DNA of 64,000 nucleotides from Desulfofustis limnaeus (GTDB lineage: Bacteria; Desulfobacterota; Desulfobulbia; Desulfobulbales; Desulfocapsaceae), in assembly GCF_023169885.1 (NCBI RefSeq), contig NZ_AP025516.1, positions 2,366,501-2,430,500 on the forward strand, read 5' to 3'. The notes below the pieces were generated by a model. That model saw only the letters and a list, made by a program, of their open reading frames with translations. It ran no database searches and had not been told where the DNA came from. This document shows positions 51,935-62,600 of the stretch, one piece after another (the stretch's first letter is position 1; each line of letters opens with the position of its first letter). Made by a program: the position numbers and the translations under genes.

Positions 51935-52614
51935 CTGCCCCGCTCTTCGAGGCCCGCGGAATTCGTAAGATCTACGACAGCGGCATCGACCGGATCGAAG
52001 TCCTCAAAGGGATCGACCTGAGTCTGAGCCCCGGCGAGATGACCGCCGTGCTCGGTGCTTCCGGGTCGGGCAAGACCACCCTGCTGCAGATCCTCGGTAC
52101 CCTGGCCGCCCCGAGCGAGGGCCAACTCCTGTTCAAGGGTGAGCGGCTGGACTCCCGGAGCGAACGGGAACTGGCCGCCTTCCGCAACCGCTGCCTGGGC
52201 TTCATTTTCCAGTTTCACCACCTGCTGCCGGAGTTTTCCGCCCTGGAAAACGTCATGATGCCGGCCCTGATCGGGGGCCGCAGCCGCCACCAGGCGATCG
52301 AACCGGCGCGTCGCCTTCTGGCTGCCGTCGAAGTGGACCACCGCGAGCGACATCGGGTGGGAGAGCTGTCCGGCGGCGAGCAGCAACGCACCGCCCTGGC
52401 CCGGGCCTTGATGATGGAGCCGGATCTGTTGCTGGCCGACGAACCCACCGGCAATCTGGACAGCCGCGCCGGCAACCTGGTCTTCGACCTGCTCCATGAC
52501 CTCTGCCGCCAGCGCGGCCTGGCGGTCCTGATGGTCACCCACAACCAGGAGCTGGCAGCCCGCATGGACCGCCGCCTCACCCTGCGCGACGGGCTGTTGA
52601 CAGCCACCGACTGA
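51931..52614 (+). CDS. lolD: Lipoprotein-releasing system ATP-binding protein LolD
   Basis: 227 residues forming one ABC ATPase: Walker A GASGSGKTT (about 40-48), Q-loop in FQFHHLLPEFSALENVMMP (LolD-typical), signature LSGGEQQRTALARAL, Walker B LLLADEPTGNLD and switch His in VTHNQEL. The LLPEF block is characteristic of LolD and separates it from MacB and FtsE. The ATG overlaps the permease stop (ATGA). The longer frame upstream to 51742 is the permease read out of frame. It powers lipoprotein transfer to LolA. Confidence 0.95.
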   Translation: MTAPLFEARGIRKIYDSGIDRIEVLKGIDLSLSPGEMTAVLGASGSGKTTLLQILGTLAAPSEGQLLFKGERLDSRSERELAAFRNRCLGFIFQFHHLLPEFSALENVMMPALIGGRSRHQAIEPARRLLAAVEVDHRERHRVGELSGGEQQRTALARALMMEPDLLLADEPTGNLDSRAGNLVFDLLHDLCRQRGLAVLMVTHNQELAARMDRRLTLRDGLLTATD

Positions 52615-52944
52615 ACAATCCCCACCGCCAGAGACGCGGCGGCCGACCTGATAACAAGACCACGTTGGCCGCCACGCACACACGTCATGACCGGCGGTCT
52701 CAACGCACCAGCATAAGATGCGCCGTGGTCCGCAGGTCCGGTTGACTCTCCCGGAGACTGCCTCGCGAAGGCCCGGATGGACCCAGAATCAGGCCCAAAG
52801 GGTTGCGGACAGGACGTCCGCAACCGGTGGTCAGGCCAGAGATGGCCTCTCTGCCGGCCTCTGAGGCCAGCCGTTCAGGCCGCAGCGCAAGCAGCCGGAG
52901 GGAGAGTCGACCGGACCACCCCACTGCCGATGCCACACAATCGG
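52615..52944. other. Intergenic stretch of 330 bp with a nested inverted repeat
   Basis: No gene is supported between lolD and the convergent DJ-1/PfpI gene. Most of the stretch is taken up by the nested inverted repeat at 52735-52917. The remainder (52615-52734) shows nothing recognisable. Confidence 0.6.
52735..52917. repeat. Nested imperfect inverted repeat downstream of lolD
   Basis: The outer arms are 18 bp with one mismatch: 52735-52752 and 52900-52917 (GGTCCGGT, T or C, GACTCTCCC). Inside them a perfect 10-bp stem, GGTTGCGGAC (52801-52810) with GTCCGCAACC (52816-52825), has a 5-base loop. Further GGCC-rich stems lie at 52840-52875. There is no T-run on either side, so it is not a standard terminator; no second copy was seen in this window. 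Confidence 0.7.
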
Positions 52945-53532
52945 TTACGGCTCGATCTTCGAGCCCAGGACCTCCAGGAATTTCCGCATCCACTCCGGAT
53001 GACCCGGCCAGGCGGCCGCCGTCACCAGGTTGCCGTCGACATACGCGTTGGAGAAGGTGTCGTTGACCTCACCCCACTTCCCGCCCGCCCGCTCGATATC
53101 GGGGCGAACCGCCGGATAGGCGGTGCACAGCCGGTTTTCGACAACACCCGCGGCGACCAGCACCTGCTGCCCGTGACAGACGGCCGCGATCGGCTTGTCG
53201 GCCGCGGCAAAGGCGCGGACGATCTCGATCACCCGCGGATTGAGCCGGATATATTCGGGTGCCCGGCCGCCCGGGATGACCAGGGCGTCGTAGGCGTTCG
53301 GATCGATCTCGTCAAAGCTTGCGGTCAGGGCGAAATTGTGGCCCGGTTTTTCACTGTAGGTCTGGTCGCCCTCAAAATCGTGAATGGCGGTGCGCACCGA
53401 TTCACCCGCCTTTTTGCCCGGACAGACGGAATGAACCACATGCCCGACCATGGTCAGCATCTGAAAAGGCACCATCGCCTCATAATCTTCGACGTAATCA
53501 CCGACCAGCATCACTATCTTGCGTACTGCCAT
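52945..53532 (-). CDS. DJ-1/PfpI family protein
   Basis: 195 residues. The nucleophile elbow is [13 protein letters not shown] (about 118-130), with Cys followed by His as in PfpI-type enzymes, and the conserved Glu lies near the N-terminus ([11 protein letters not shown]). [10 protein letters not shown] is the oxyanion block and [16 protein letters not shown] ends the chain. Members are deglycases, proteases or chaperones; the Cys-His pair and Glu suggest an active enzyme. AGGAGG is 7 bp before the ATG at 53532; longer reads to 53757 have no family features. It converges on lolD. Confidence 0.92.
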   Translation of the reverse strand: MAVRKIVMLVGDYVEDYEAMVPFQMLTMVGHVVHSVCPGKKAGESVRTAIHDFEGDQTYSEKPGHNFALTASFDEIDPNAYDALVIPGGRAPEYIRLNPRVIEIVRAFAAADKPIAAVCHGQQVLVAAGVVENRLCTAYPAVRPDIERAGGKWGEVNDTFSNAYVDGNLVTAAAWPGHPEWMRKFLEVLGSKIEP

Positions 53533-54117
53533 AGCTCGTTCCTCCTGTTCTGTTGAATGGTAACAAGATCGCACTCCCCTGAAGAAGACATCGTCGGTCA
53601 CGCGATTCCGACCAGATCGACAAGAGTACCATAAATCAGAACCTGCACGCCGACAAGGCGACCGCTCTCTTGCACCGGTGAATCTTTGTCTTGCCCACGA
53701 ACCTCTATTTGATTCGATTTTTGCCCAGGAAATTCCAGAGTGGTCAAATATGGCCATTGAGGAAATATAACCCGCTTTTCGAATTGCTTCTTACCGTATT
53801 CCATCTCACAAAGCGGCACTATCAACATCCATAACAACCACCTATCGACCAAACCGACGAAAACAATCGGAAGGCACAGAGATTGCACCAGCACTAGTGG
53901 GGAAGTTGCTGTGCTCTCGGCATTGCGATTTGCGACGATGGCGATGATATCGGACAGCATCAGCCAAGCAATTGTCGTTGTCCAGTGGGATTACCAGACT
54001 CGCCATGTCCGCAGGAAAAAGTTGATTTTGACCGGTGAACGGTGACTCACCCTCACCTTTCTTGGGGAAAGAGCTGTTCTTTCGACAACGGGCCACCACG
54101 TGATGGAGGTACTGACC
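53533..54117. other. AT-richer intergenic stretch of 585 bp with one weak ORF
   Basis: Between the divergently oriented DJ-1/PfpI and GGDEF genes, base composition is visibly more AT-rich than on either side. It contains the 120-codon minus-strand ORF at 53598-53960 listed separately. No terminal repeats, transposase pieces or RNA genes were seen. The GGDEF promoter is presumably near 54000-54080, but no convincing boxes were found. Confidence 0.5.
53598..53960 (-). CDS. Hypothetical protein, weakly supported
   Basis: A 120-codon ORF that starts with ATG and has no ribosome site. A hydrophobic stretch lies at about 24-52 ([29 protein letters not shown] in part), the rest is mixed. No family is recognised. 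It could be chance, a remnant, or a small membrane protein. The unusual composition of the region argues for caution. Confidence 0.25.
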   Translation of the reverse strand: MLSDIIAIVANRNAESTATSPLVLVQSLCLPIVFVGLVDRWLLWMLIVPLCEMEYGKKQFEKRVIFPQWPYLTTLEFPGQKSNQIEVRGQDKDSPVQESGRLVGVQVLIYGTLVDLVGIA

Positions 54118-55095
54118 ATGAGATCCTATTTCGAAGAAACTGATGGCGATCGGCGGCGGGCCATCCTGGACGCCGATGCCCTCACGGTGGATCTGGTATC
54201 AGCATTGGCCGGGGATCGACCACTCACAGCGCAGGAGAAAGTTCATCTGGATCGCAGGCGAGAGGACCGTGGCCGCAGATTCTTTTCCGATCTGTTTTAT
54301 TCAATGACCCATCAGTATTTTCCACCCGAGGCAGCCGAAAACCTGTGGAATGAAGTGTTGCAACACAAAAAGGGACTGTCAAAAGCCCTGGCGCGAAACG
54401 TGAGCACCGTTGTCGCCACTCTCGATTACCTATCAAATATAACCGGTGATATGCACTCACCGACACTGGTGTGCGAGACGGTCATCGAGGAAATCGTCGG
54501 GCTATCTTTCAGAGACGGGTTGACGGGCCTCTTCAACCACTCCTATTTTTCCGAGCAGATGGATCTGGAAGTGTCGCGCTTTATTCGCTACGGTATTCCC
54601 GTATCTCTGATGATGATCGATATCGATGACTTCAAGGGCGTCAACGACTCCTTCGGTCACCAGGAAGGAGACAGAATCCTGAACGTCCTGGGCACGGCGC
54701 TCATGCGGGCGGCAAGGGAATCTGACACGTGCTGTCGCTACGGTGGCGAGGAATTCGCCGTCATACTTCCCATGACGGATATGAGTATAGCCAGCAGAAT
54801 TGCGGCAAGAGTACACGTGGCAATGGTGACAGAGACCGCTGGTCCAAGGAAAGTCACAGTCAGCGTGGGCGTGGCTTCCTGTTGTGAGCTGACGCGAAGT
54901 TATCGAGATCTCGTTAGGAAGGCCGATGCGGCGCTCTATCAGGCCAAGAGAAAAGGGAAAAACAGGGTGGAAATCAGCACTGTTGACAGGACAGTACCCC
55001 CGTGCGCAAAGTCACCCTATGATCGGACAAATCTGATGCACTCGCACGCTCATAATCGATCTGCTTATCCGAATCCTCCCGCTCGGTCCTGTTAG
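54118..55095 (+). CDS. Cytoplasmic diguanylate cyclase (GGDEF domain)
   Basis: 325 residues without membrane segments. The N-terminal part (about 1-130) is helical and unrecognised. The GGDEF domain (about 135-295) opens RDGLTGLFNHSYF and has the active site RYGGEEF. The inhibitory RxxD site is RESD, five residues before GGEEF. ATG at 54118 has GGAGG 8 bp upstream; the earlier GTG at 54100 is less favoured. After KRKGKNRVEIS the protein continues for about 40 residues without family features, and the last codons and stop lie within a strong stem-loop. It is separated from other signalling genes. Confidence 0.9.
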   Translation: MRSYFEETDGDRRRAILDADALTVDLVSALAGDRPLTAQEKVHLDRRREDRGRRFFSDLFYSMTHQYFPPEAAENLWNEVLQHKKGLSKALARNVSTVVATLDYLSNITGDMHSPTLVCETVIEEIVGLSFRDGLTGLFNHSYFSEQMDLEVSRFIRYGIPVSLMMIDIDDFKGVNDSFGHQEGDRILNVLGTALMRAARESDTCCRYGGEEFAVILPMTDMSIASRIAARVHVAMVTETAGPRKVTVSVGVASCCELTRSYRDLVRKADAALYQAKRKGKNRVEISTVDRTVPPCAKSPYDRTNLMHSHAHNRSAYPNPPARSC

Positions 55096-55114
55096 GCCGA
55101 GCAGGAGGATTCGG
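55069..55114 (+). terminator. Long stem-loop across the stop codon of the second diguanylate cyclase gene
   Basis: CCGAATCCTCC (55069-55079) pairs with GGAGGATTCGG (55104-55114), then after a C/A mismatch GCTCGG (55081-55086) pairs with CCGAGC (55097-55102). That gives 17 pairs around a 10-base loop that contains the TAG. No T-run follows, so factor-independent termination is uncertain. Confidence 0.55.
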
Positions 55115-55171
55115 CGGTTGAGCATACGGTTTACCGGTCATCAGAGAAAAATCACCTCGAGGCTTACACCT

Positions 55172-56293
55172 ATGAACTCGTTCGACACGCTGTTATTCCC
55201 CGAAACCGCAATCTTCAACGAGAAACGATATCCGTTGCTGGTATTTTTCGCCCCCTTGCACTTTTTGCAGGTCGTGGAATCTGGGCCAGGATCCGTTCTC
55301 ACTTCCGAAGCCGAGCTATTCCTGCAGCGTGGTTTATGTCAGGCCCATACTCCAGCCCCTCTTGGCAAAAATCGTGGCCCCTTCTTGCGGTTGCTCCAAG
55401 GAATCGGTAAGCAAAAAATGAATCTGGTCGACCAGTTCAACAGACTGGCCACGACGCCCAGTTCCTCTCCGGCAGGCAACGAACCTCATGACAAGCAGAG
55501 TCTCGTCTATTATCTGCTCCGGAGATATGGGGTGAAGTTCACAACAACCGAAGCCGAGCAACGACTCTGGCAAGATCGTATGATCCTCGCCATAGCTGAG
55601 ATACTCGATAATCGCGAAGAAGCCCTGCGGGAACGGCTTTTTTCTTTAAGCGAAGACGAAATCACCACGTTTCGTTCTCTGCAGGAAGAACCCGACCCGA
55701 CCGAGGAAGACCCCTTCAATGAGCTGGCAAGAATTATGAAACGACTGGAGATTTCTCATTTGGAGGGTACCGTCAAACGGTTCGAGGCTTGGCTCCGTAT
55801 CCTGCGGAACCAGCCTGTGCCGCCGGTACAAGCCTGGCTGTCATCAACCCGCGAGGCTGCGACGCAGATACTTGACACGTATAAAGCTGTGAGCGGTGTC
55901 GAAGCCGTCCCTTTGTTCAAACTTGCCCTACCGGCACAGATTGCAGCAAGCGGAGAATATGTACTGGAGCGAATTGAAGCATTTCAGCAAGCGACAATAC
56001 CCATTCACCATGGGATCGTCGCTGATTTGCAGCGAATCGCAGGAACCATTCCCTACGTACGCGATGTGCATGAGTCGCTCCTTCCGTACGGCACCGATTG
56101 GGCTGAACAATGGGAAGGGGCGCTGGATGATTCTTTCCCCGCCGATCATAACGGGAGACAAGATGCTACGTTTTATCTGCTGCCAGATCAACCGCTTGAC
56201 CGGCTCCTGTCCTTGCCGAAAACGGCCAACGCAGCACGTACGAAATCTGCACATGGGTTACTTGCTTTCCTGGGTCCTGCCCAGACTTCGTAA
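55172..56293 (+). CDS. Hypothetical protein of unknown function
   Basis: 373 residues from ATG at 55172; CGAGG lies 12 bp upstream, a weak ribosome site, and a further in-frame start at 55118 is possible. No signal peptide or membrane helix is seen. The first part reads MNSFDTLLFPETAIF, then LLVFFAPLHFLQVVE and GLCQAHTPAPLGKNRG. The middle is helical and acidic (about 140-230, EREALRERLFSLSEDE-like). Heptad-like Leu spacing suggests coiled coil. I do not recognise a named family; I have an uncertain memory of related conserved hypotheticals in deltaproteobacteria. It lies 76 bp downstream of the GGDEF gene, possibly in one transcript. Codon use is less GC-rich than neighbours. Confidence 0.7.
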   Translation: MNSFDTLLFPETAIFNEKRYPLLVFFAPLHFLQVVESGPGSVLTSEAELFLQRGLCQAHTPAPLGKNRGPFLRLLQGIGKQKMNLVDQFNRLATTPSSSPAGNEPHDKQSLVYYLLRRYGVKFTTTEAEQRLWQDRMILAIAEILDNREEALRERLFSLSEDEITTFRSLQEEPDPTEEDPFNELARIMKRLEISHLEGTVKRFEAWLRILRNQPVPPVQAWLSSTREAATQILDTYKAVSGVEAVPLFKLALPAQIAASGEYVLERIEAFQQATIPIHHGIVADLQRIAGTIPYVRDVHESLLPYGTDWAEQWEGALDDSFPADHNGRQDATFYLLPDQPLDRLLSLPKTANAARTKSAHGLLAFLGPAQTS

Positions 56294-56675
56294 CGGTTAT
56301 CAGGAAGAAGCGGCGCCGCTCTTGTTGATCGATGCCGCGCCCCAATTATCGGGACCGCTTGGGGCAGACAAGGTGTCGAACGTTTCGGAGATCGTCCAGC
56401 AAACGCTGCGTTGTTCAGAGACCGTTGGTCCCCTGCCAAGTGTAACTGCGCTTTGCACTCTGGTCACACACGCAATGCAACTGGCCATCAAGACGAAACG
56501 AGGGTGGACGTGATAATACGGAGCGCCGTCGACAACCACGCAGGATTTGAAACCAAAGCCCAGTGTATTTACGGCAACGCTGCCCAGACGTCCGCATCGC
56601 AACAAGAGGTACTTCACCCGTTCATTGGTCGGATAGAAGTGAAGCTCGAGGTTCAGGTGTTTCATCACCGGAGCA
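56294..56675. other. Intergenic stretch of 382 bp without a confident gene
   Basis: This separates the convergent ends of the hypothetical gene and the glucan synthase gene. Open frames exist on both strands, including a minus-strand one that could start at 56665 (about 121 residues), but none has a ribosome site or family features. Composition is like the AT-richer stretch to its left. No hairpin with T-run was seen. Confidence 0.5.
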
Positions 56676-59600
56676 TTAGGCTGCAACACTTCCCATTCGA
56701 ACAAGCACCTGATGCGTGACCAAAGATCGTTCCAAAGGGACCACATTTCCAGTAAGTCGCAGATTATCCAACTCAACCCAGGCAACACCGTGTTCGCACG
56801 CTTCGGGATTCTCAACCTTGATCTCATAGGCTGCTTCACCATGGCGATAGCGCAGACTGAAGCCTGGCCAACCCGCCGGGATTACTGGATCGATCCGCAT
56901 CTGGCCGGCGTGCACCTGCACTCCCAGGACCTCTTCAACCCAGGCCCGATACATCCAGGCTGCCGAGCCTGTGTACCAGGACCAGCCACCCTGGCCGCTC
57001 CTGCCGGGCAATCGGTACACATCTGCCGCCACCACATAGGGTTCAACGCCGTAGCGCCAGGCCGCCTCCGCATCGCGGGCATGCTCGATCGGGTTGAGCA
57101 TCCGCAGCAGCTGCACCGCCCGCCCCCCGTTTCCGCTGCGAGCCATGGCCATGGCCAGCCAGAGGGCGGCATGGGTGTACTGCCCGCCATTTTCGCGCAC
57201 ACCCGGGGGATACCCCATAATATAGCCCGGTGATGGTTCGGAGGTGTCAAAGGGCGGCGTGAAGAGCAGCACCAGAGATTCAGCCTCGCAGACCAGGTGA
57301 TGCCAGGCTGACCCCAAGGCCTGAACGGCCCGAGCCGGTTCCGCTGCCCCGGTCAGCCAGGCCCACGACTGTGGCAGGGAATCGATCCTCGCCTCGCTGT
57401 TGACGGCCGAGCCGAGCGGACTGCCATCGTCAAAGGTCCCCCGCAGATACCACTGGCCGTCCCAACCGAACTGTTCGATCCGCTCCGCCAAAATTTTCCG
57501 GTCCTGCCGATAACCCTTACTCAGCTCCGGCTGCTGGAGGCTCTCCGCCAGTTCACTCATGCCCTGCAACACATCGCAAAGGAACCAGGCCAGCCAGACA
57601 CTCTCTCCCCTCCCTTCAGCTCCCACCAGACTCAAGCCATCATTCCAATCTCCCGTCCCGATCAAAGGCAGCCCGTGAGAACCTGCCGTTTGGCCACGAG
57701 CCACAGCTCTCCGGCAGTGTTCAAACAAGGTGGCCTGTTCAAAGGAAACCGCCGGCATGGCGTATAGCTCATGTTGGTCATCTGCCAGCACTGCAGCTTC
57801 GAGAAAGGGAATCTCCGTTTCCAGGATGGCCGCGTCGCCGGTGGTTCGGACGTAGTGGGCGGTCACATACGGCAACCAGAGCAGATCGTCGGAAATCCGG
57901 GAACGAATGCCGGCGCCGCCCGGCGGGTGCCACCAATGCTGTACATCCCCCTCCCTGAACTGGCGACTCGCGGCCAGCAGGATTTGTTCCCGCGCCAACT
58001 GCGGCCTGGTGGCGCAGAAGGCCAATACATCCTGGAGTTGATCGCGGAAACCATAGGCTCCGCTTGACTGGTAAAAACCGGAGCGTCCCCAGAGGCGGCT
58101 GCTCAGGGACTGATAGCGCAGCCAGCGATTGATCAACAGATCGGCGGATCTTTCAGGGGTGTGTACTTCGACAGTTCCCAGGAGATCGTCCCACCAGGCT
58201 GTGGTCCGGACGAGGGCGTCCTCCAGGTGGTGCCCATCCTGGAAACCGAGCACCAGTTCCCGGGCCCGGATCGACGACTCGGCCTGTCCCAGCAGGCAGG
58301 TGACATCACGATGTTCGCCAGGCGCCAGGTCAACGATTACCCGGAGCACCGCGCAGGGGTCAAGTCCGGCCCCGACCCGTTCGACCAACCGGGACAGCTC
58401 CATAGCGAACGGCTGAGCCAGGGATCGATTGCGACCGATGAAGGAGGTGCGATCGCCGCTGTAGGATTCCGGCGGTGGGGTAATGGCAACAAAGGTCACC
58501 CGCTCGCCATAATCCGGATGGTAGCGATTTTGGGCGAAAAGGGCCCGGGTTTCTTCGTCCCGCCGGGTAATGATGTGCATCCCTGAAGTTTCACGGTTTT
58601 CGCCCAGAGTTAATTCCACGTAATAGGTTACCGAGATCCTGCGTCTCCTCCGGGATGCGTTGGTCAACCGCAGCCGCTGCAGCTTGACCGGTTGGCCGCC
58701 GTTGTCGTCGACGGGAACGAAGATCGTCAGCTCCTGTTCGATGCCATGACTGTTGTGTTCAAAAACGGAATATCCAGCCCCATGCCGGGCCCGGTAGGCC
58801 AACGGTTCCCGGATCGGCGCCATGGTCGGCGACCAGAAGACGCCACTTTCCTCGTCACGGATGTAGAGAGCTTCCGAGGTCGAATCAAGCACCGGGTCGT
58901 TGGACCAGCCGGTTAGGCGGTTCCGCTGACTGTTGCCGTACCAGGTGAAACCGGCGCCGGTTTCGCTGACCATGGTGCCGAAATTCGGGTTGGCCATGAC
59001 ATTGACCCATGGTGCTGGGGTGTTTGTGTCGGGACCGAAATAGATCGCGTATTCTCTCCCATCCGGAGTGAAGCCGCCGAGACTGTTGAAGTATTCCAGA
59101 TCCATGAAGGGTAGCGGTGCCGAAGGATCCACGGGGGCCCGTTTTCTCTCCAGTTTTACCAGCGGCACGGGGGGTTCAACCGGTATCTTTAACTGTTGGG
59201 GCAAGGTCCCACGGGCTGCGACCAGGACGACGTTGGCAGCAGCCCTGAGCAGCTTCAGGTCATCTTCCGGGATCTGATTTGCGCTTTTCAGGAAGACAGC
59301 CCCGCCCCGATCGTATGCTGCCGTCAGGGAGTGGACCTGGATCAGCTGCTCCAGTCGCTCCTGGACTGGTTGATCATAGCCAGCCTCCTCCTCGTTGAGA
59401 ATGACCAGATCGACCGACAGCCCATGCATCTGCCAAAACGTGCGGGCCTGGAGCAGTTGACGTACCAAGGCGCTTTCCCGCGGCTCGCCGATGGTGACGA
59501 GGATAATGGGCCGATCGCCCGAAATACCGTACGGCCACAGTCCGGCCTGCCCCTTGTGATTGTCTTCCAGACGCGCGGCGGAGGCACGAAGCAGACCGTA

Positions 59601-62600
59601 GGGATACAACAGGTGACTGGCAAGCAGTTGGAAACGTCGTGCTTCGTCGGGCTGGATATGCAGCATCTGTAGCTGCTGCTGAGCCGAATGCCAGGCGAAA
59701 TCCATGGTCCGTTCGGCAGCATGGAGCTCGCTGTATTTGTCCATCAGGAGGAGAACCTCTCCGCGGCTGGCTCCGGCCGCGAGCACCATGCAGACCTGGA
59801 AACCCTGACCGGGTTCCAAGATAATATTCTGCCGTAGGCTGAGGATCGGATCAAGGACGAACCCCTGGCTGTTGCCGAGATTCTGTAAAGCTCCCATGGG
59901 CCTGGCCAGATTCCGCCCACGGCCGATAAACCGAACTCGGTCGGTTTCGAACTGCCACCCACCTTTAGCCGCGTAGCCGCTGCCGACGGGCTTGCAGGTA
60001 AGGCGGTGGGCGACATAGAGCGGTGGTTCGTCCACACTTCGTGACCGTCGGTAAGCGAGAAGCACCTGGTCTTCGACGATCGCCTCGGTCTGGATGAACA
60101 GTTTGTTGAAAGCGGGGTGCTGGCGATCGGCGTTGTGGGCGGCCATCGATAATTCAACGTAGCTGGTGAGACTGACTTGGCGGATGCGACTGGAGTGGTT
60201 CATTAGGGTAATCCGGCGCACCTCCACGTCGTCTTCCGGCGAGATACAGATCTCGGTTTCGGTGGTGATTCCGTGATCAGTGCGCCGAAAGATGGCCCGG
60301 TCCAGAGTGAAATCAACCGAATAGCCTTCAGGTGTGCCACCGACCGGATGATAGGCGGCGGACCACAGGCGATCCGACTCCTTTTCATGAAGATAACAGA
60401 AGATCCCGCTGGCATCGCGAGTCTGGTCGGAGCGCCAGCGGCTGATTTCCATGCCCTTCCAGCTGCTATAGCCGCCACCACTGTTGCTGATCATCAGATC
60501 GTAGCGGCCGTTGGACAGCAGGAGGGTCGTCGGCATGATTGTATGCGGGCTGGTAAACGTACTCGCCGTCGGGCCGATCAGTTCTCCGCCCAGCAGTACC
60601 GGCTCGTTGTGCCGGATCGAAATCAGGTGTAACGGCGGCAGGACCGGGATGCGTTCCTGCAGGAGAGCCTCAAAAGCCCGTACCAGCGGTTCGCTGTGAA
60701 AGCGGCGGGGGAACGGATTGCCGTGCAGAAAATTGGTCAGCGCCAGAAAGGCCATGCCCTGATGATGGGCCATATAGGTCTCGACGATCACCCCACGCTT
60801 GAGTCGCCGGGTAATGGGATCACGCTCGGCCTGCCGGCTGAAATCCATCGCTTCGAAATATCCGTACTCGGCCAGCATGCCCAAGCTCGCCAGTCGTTTG
60901 AGGTTTTCCACAGCCTCGGCCGGGGCGACCTGCAGGGCCAGCAGGGTGGCATAGGGAGCGACCACCAGCTTCTCCTCAAGACCCCGCTTCAGACCGAGGA
61001 TCGGGACACCGAACGCCTTGTACTGATAGGTCTTTTCCCGGTCGAGGTCGGCAAAGGCTGATTCGGAAATCCCCCAAGGCACGCTGTGACTCCGGCCGTA
61101 AGCAATCTGCACCGCCACCGCTTCCCTGACCGCTTTGTCAAGGAGCGAATTGTCGTAGGAGCGCTGGAACAGCAAGGGCATCAGGTATTCAAACATGGTC
61201 CCGGTCCAGCTGAGCAGTACCCGGCGCCGGCCGACGGCGCCGTAGGGCCGGCTCAGCGAGAACCAGTGTTCCAAGGGGACATCCCCCCGAGCGATGGCCA
61301 GGAAACTGCCAAGCCGGGCCTCGCTGGCCAGCAGGTCGTAATTGGAGTCATCCGACCGGTTCATCGAGACGTTATAGCTGATGGTGAACAACTTGCGCTT
61401 AGAATCGTAGAGAAAGCCCATGTCCATTCCGTCCGACAGTTCACGGACTCTCGCAATCAACTGTTCACCCATGGCCAGGGTTTCACCGGCCAGCCATTGG
61501 GCGTTGGCATAGGCGGCCAAGACCCGGTCGAGCCAGGGTAGCAGTGGTGACTCGGCCGGCAGGACTTTCTCCCGAATCCGCCTGAGAATCGCCATAGCAT
61601 TGATCCGGTCGTGAGCAAGATCAATGAGCGAAGGCGCCCGGGCCAGAGCCTGACCAATGGCGGCAAGTCCCGCTTCCCCAAGCGGGACGAGTTCCTCTGC
61701 GCTTTTTTCCGCCAGGATCTCGATCCAGGTCAAATAGCACTCCGAGACCACCTGCCAGGCAGACGCTTGTTCAGCCAGTTCAGCGGTCCAGGGTGTGCTG
61801 TCCGCGGCTGTTACTATGGCGGAGAGCTCTCTGGCCATCCGGCGCTGCAGGCCAAGTTGGTCGGCCACGGCTGTGGGGGGGCTGTGCCATTCCCGCAACA
61901 GGGCCTCGAGGCTCGGCAAGACGGCACCGCCACTCCCCTGCCGAATTAAATCATGTTTCATAATTTCCGCGGTGTCGGCCAGAGAGGTGAAGGCCTTGTC
62001 GCTGAGTAACGGCAGGTGCAGCAGCTCACCCAAACCTTGCTCGAGAACCAACAGGGAACCGAGTAAATTGCCGCTGTCGACGGTGGAGACGTAGCGTGGT
62101 TCAAGCGGGGCCAGCGTACGGATATCATACCAGTTGAGCAGATGGCCTCGGTATCGGTCGAGGCGGGAAATGCTGTCCATGGTGGCAGTCAGCTTGCCCA
62201 CCACCTGGTTGACGGTCAGATAGCCACTATCACCGGCACCCAGAGCGCTGGTCAGCCAAAGACCGATATTGGTCGGGCTGGTGCGCAAGGCCAAGCGACT
62301 CTGGTGGGACACCTGGTAGTTGTCCGGCGGCAGCCAGTGGGACTCGACGTTGACAAAAGACGAGAAGTATCGCCAGGTTCTCCGGGCGATTTGCCTGAGT
62401 AGCAGGCGGTCTTTTTCCGGCAACGGTTTCACCTGCCGTTCGGTACCCGGCGGCAGATTCAACAGCCAACCGATCAGCGGCGCAACCAGCCAGAGAAAAA
62501 GCCAGGGTACGGCCTGCGGCAGGCTCGCCAGGATAACCTGCCAGATTGCCAGACCGACCATACCGCTCAAGAGCGCTACCAGGGTCAGGCCGGCCACGAA

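Noticed and set aside
52735-52917. Integron attC site
   Set aside because: The nested palindrome was considered, but the conserved core sites of attC (RYYYAAC and GTTRRRY) are not in the right places and no integrase is near.
56300-56842. 180-codon minus-strand ORF overlapping the end of the glucan synthase gene
   Set aside because: Half of it lies in another frame of the synthase gene and the rest has no ribosome site or recognised family, although a shorter version from 56665 cannot be fully excluded.
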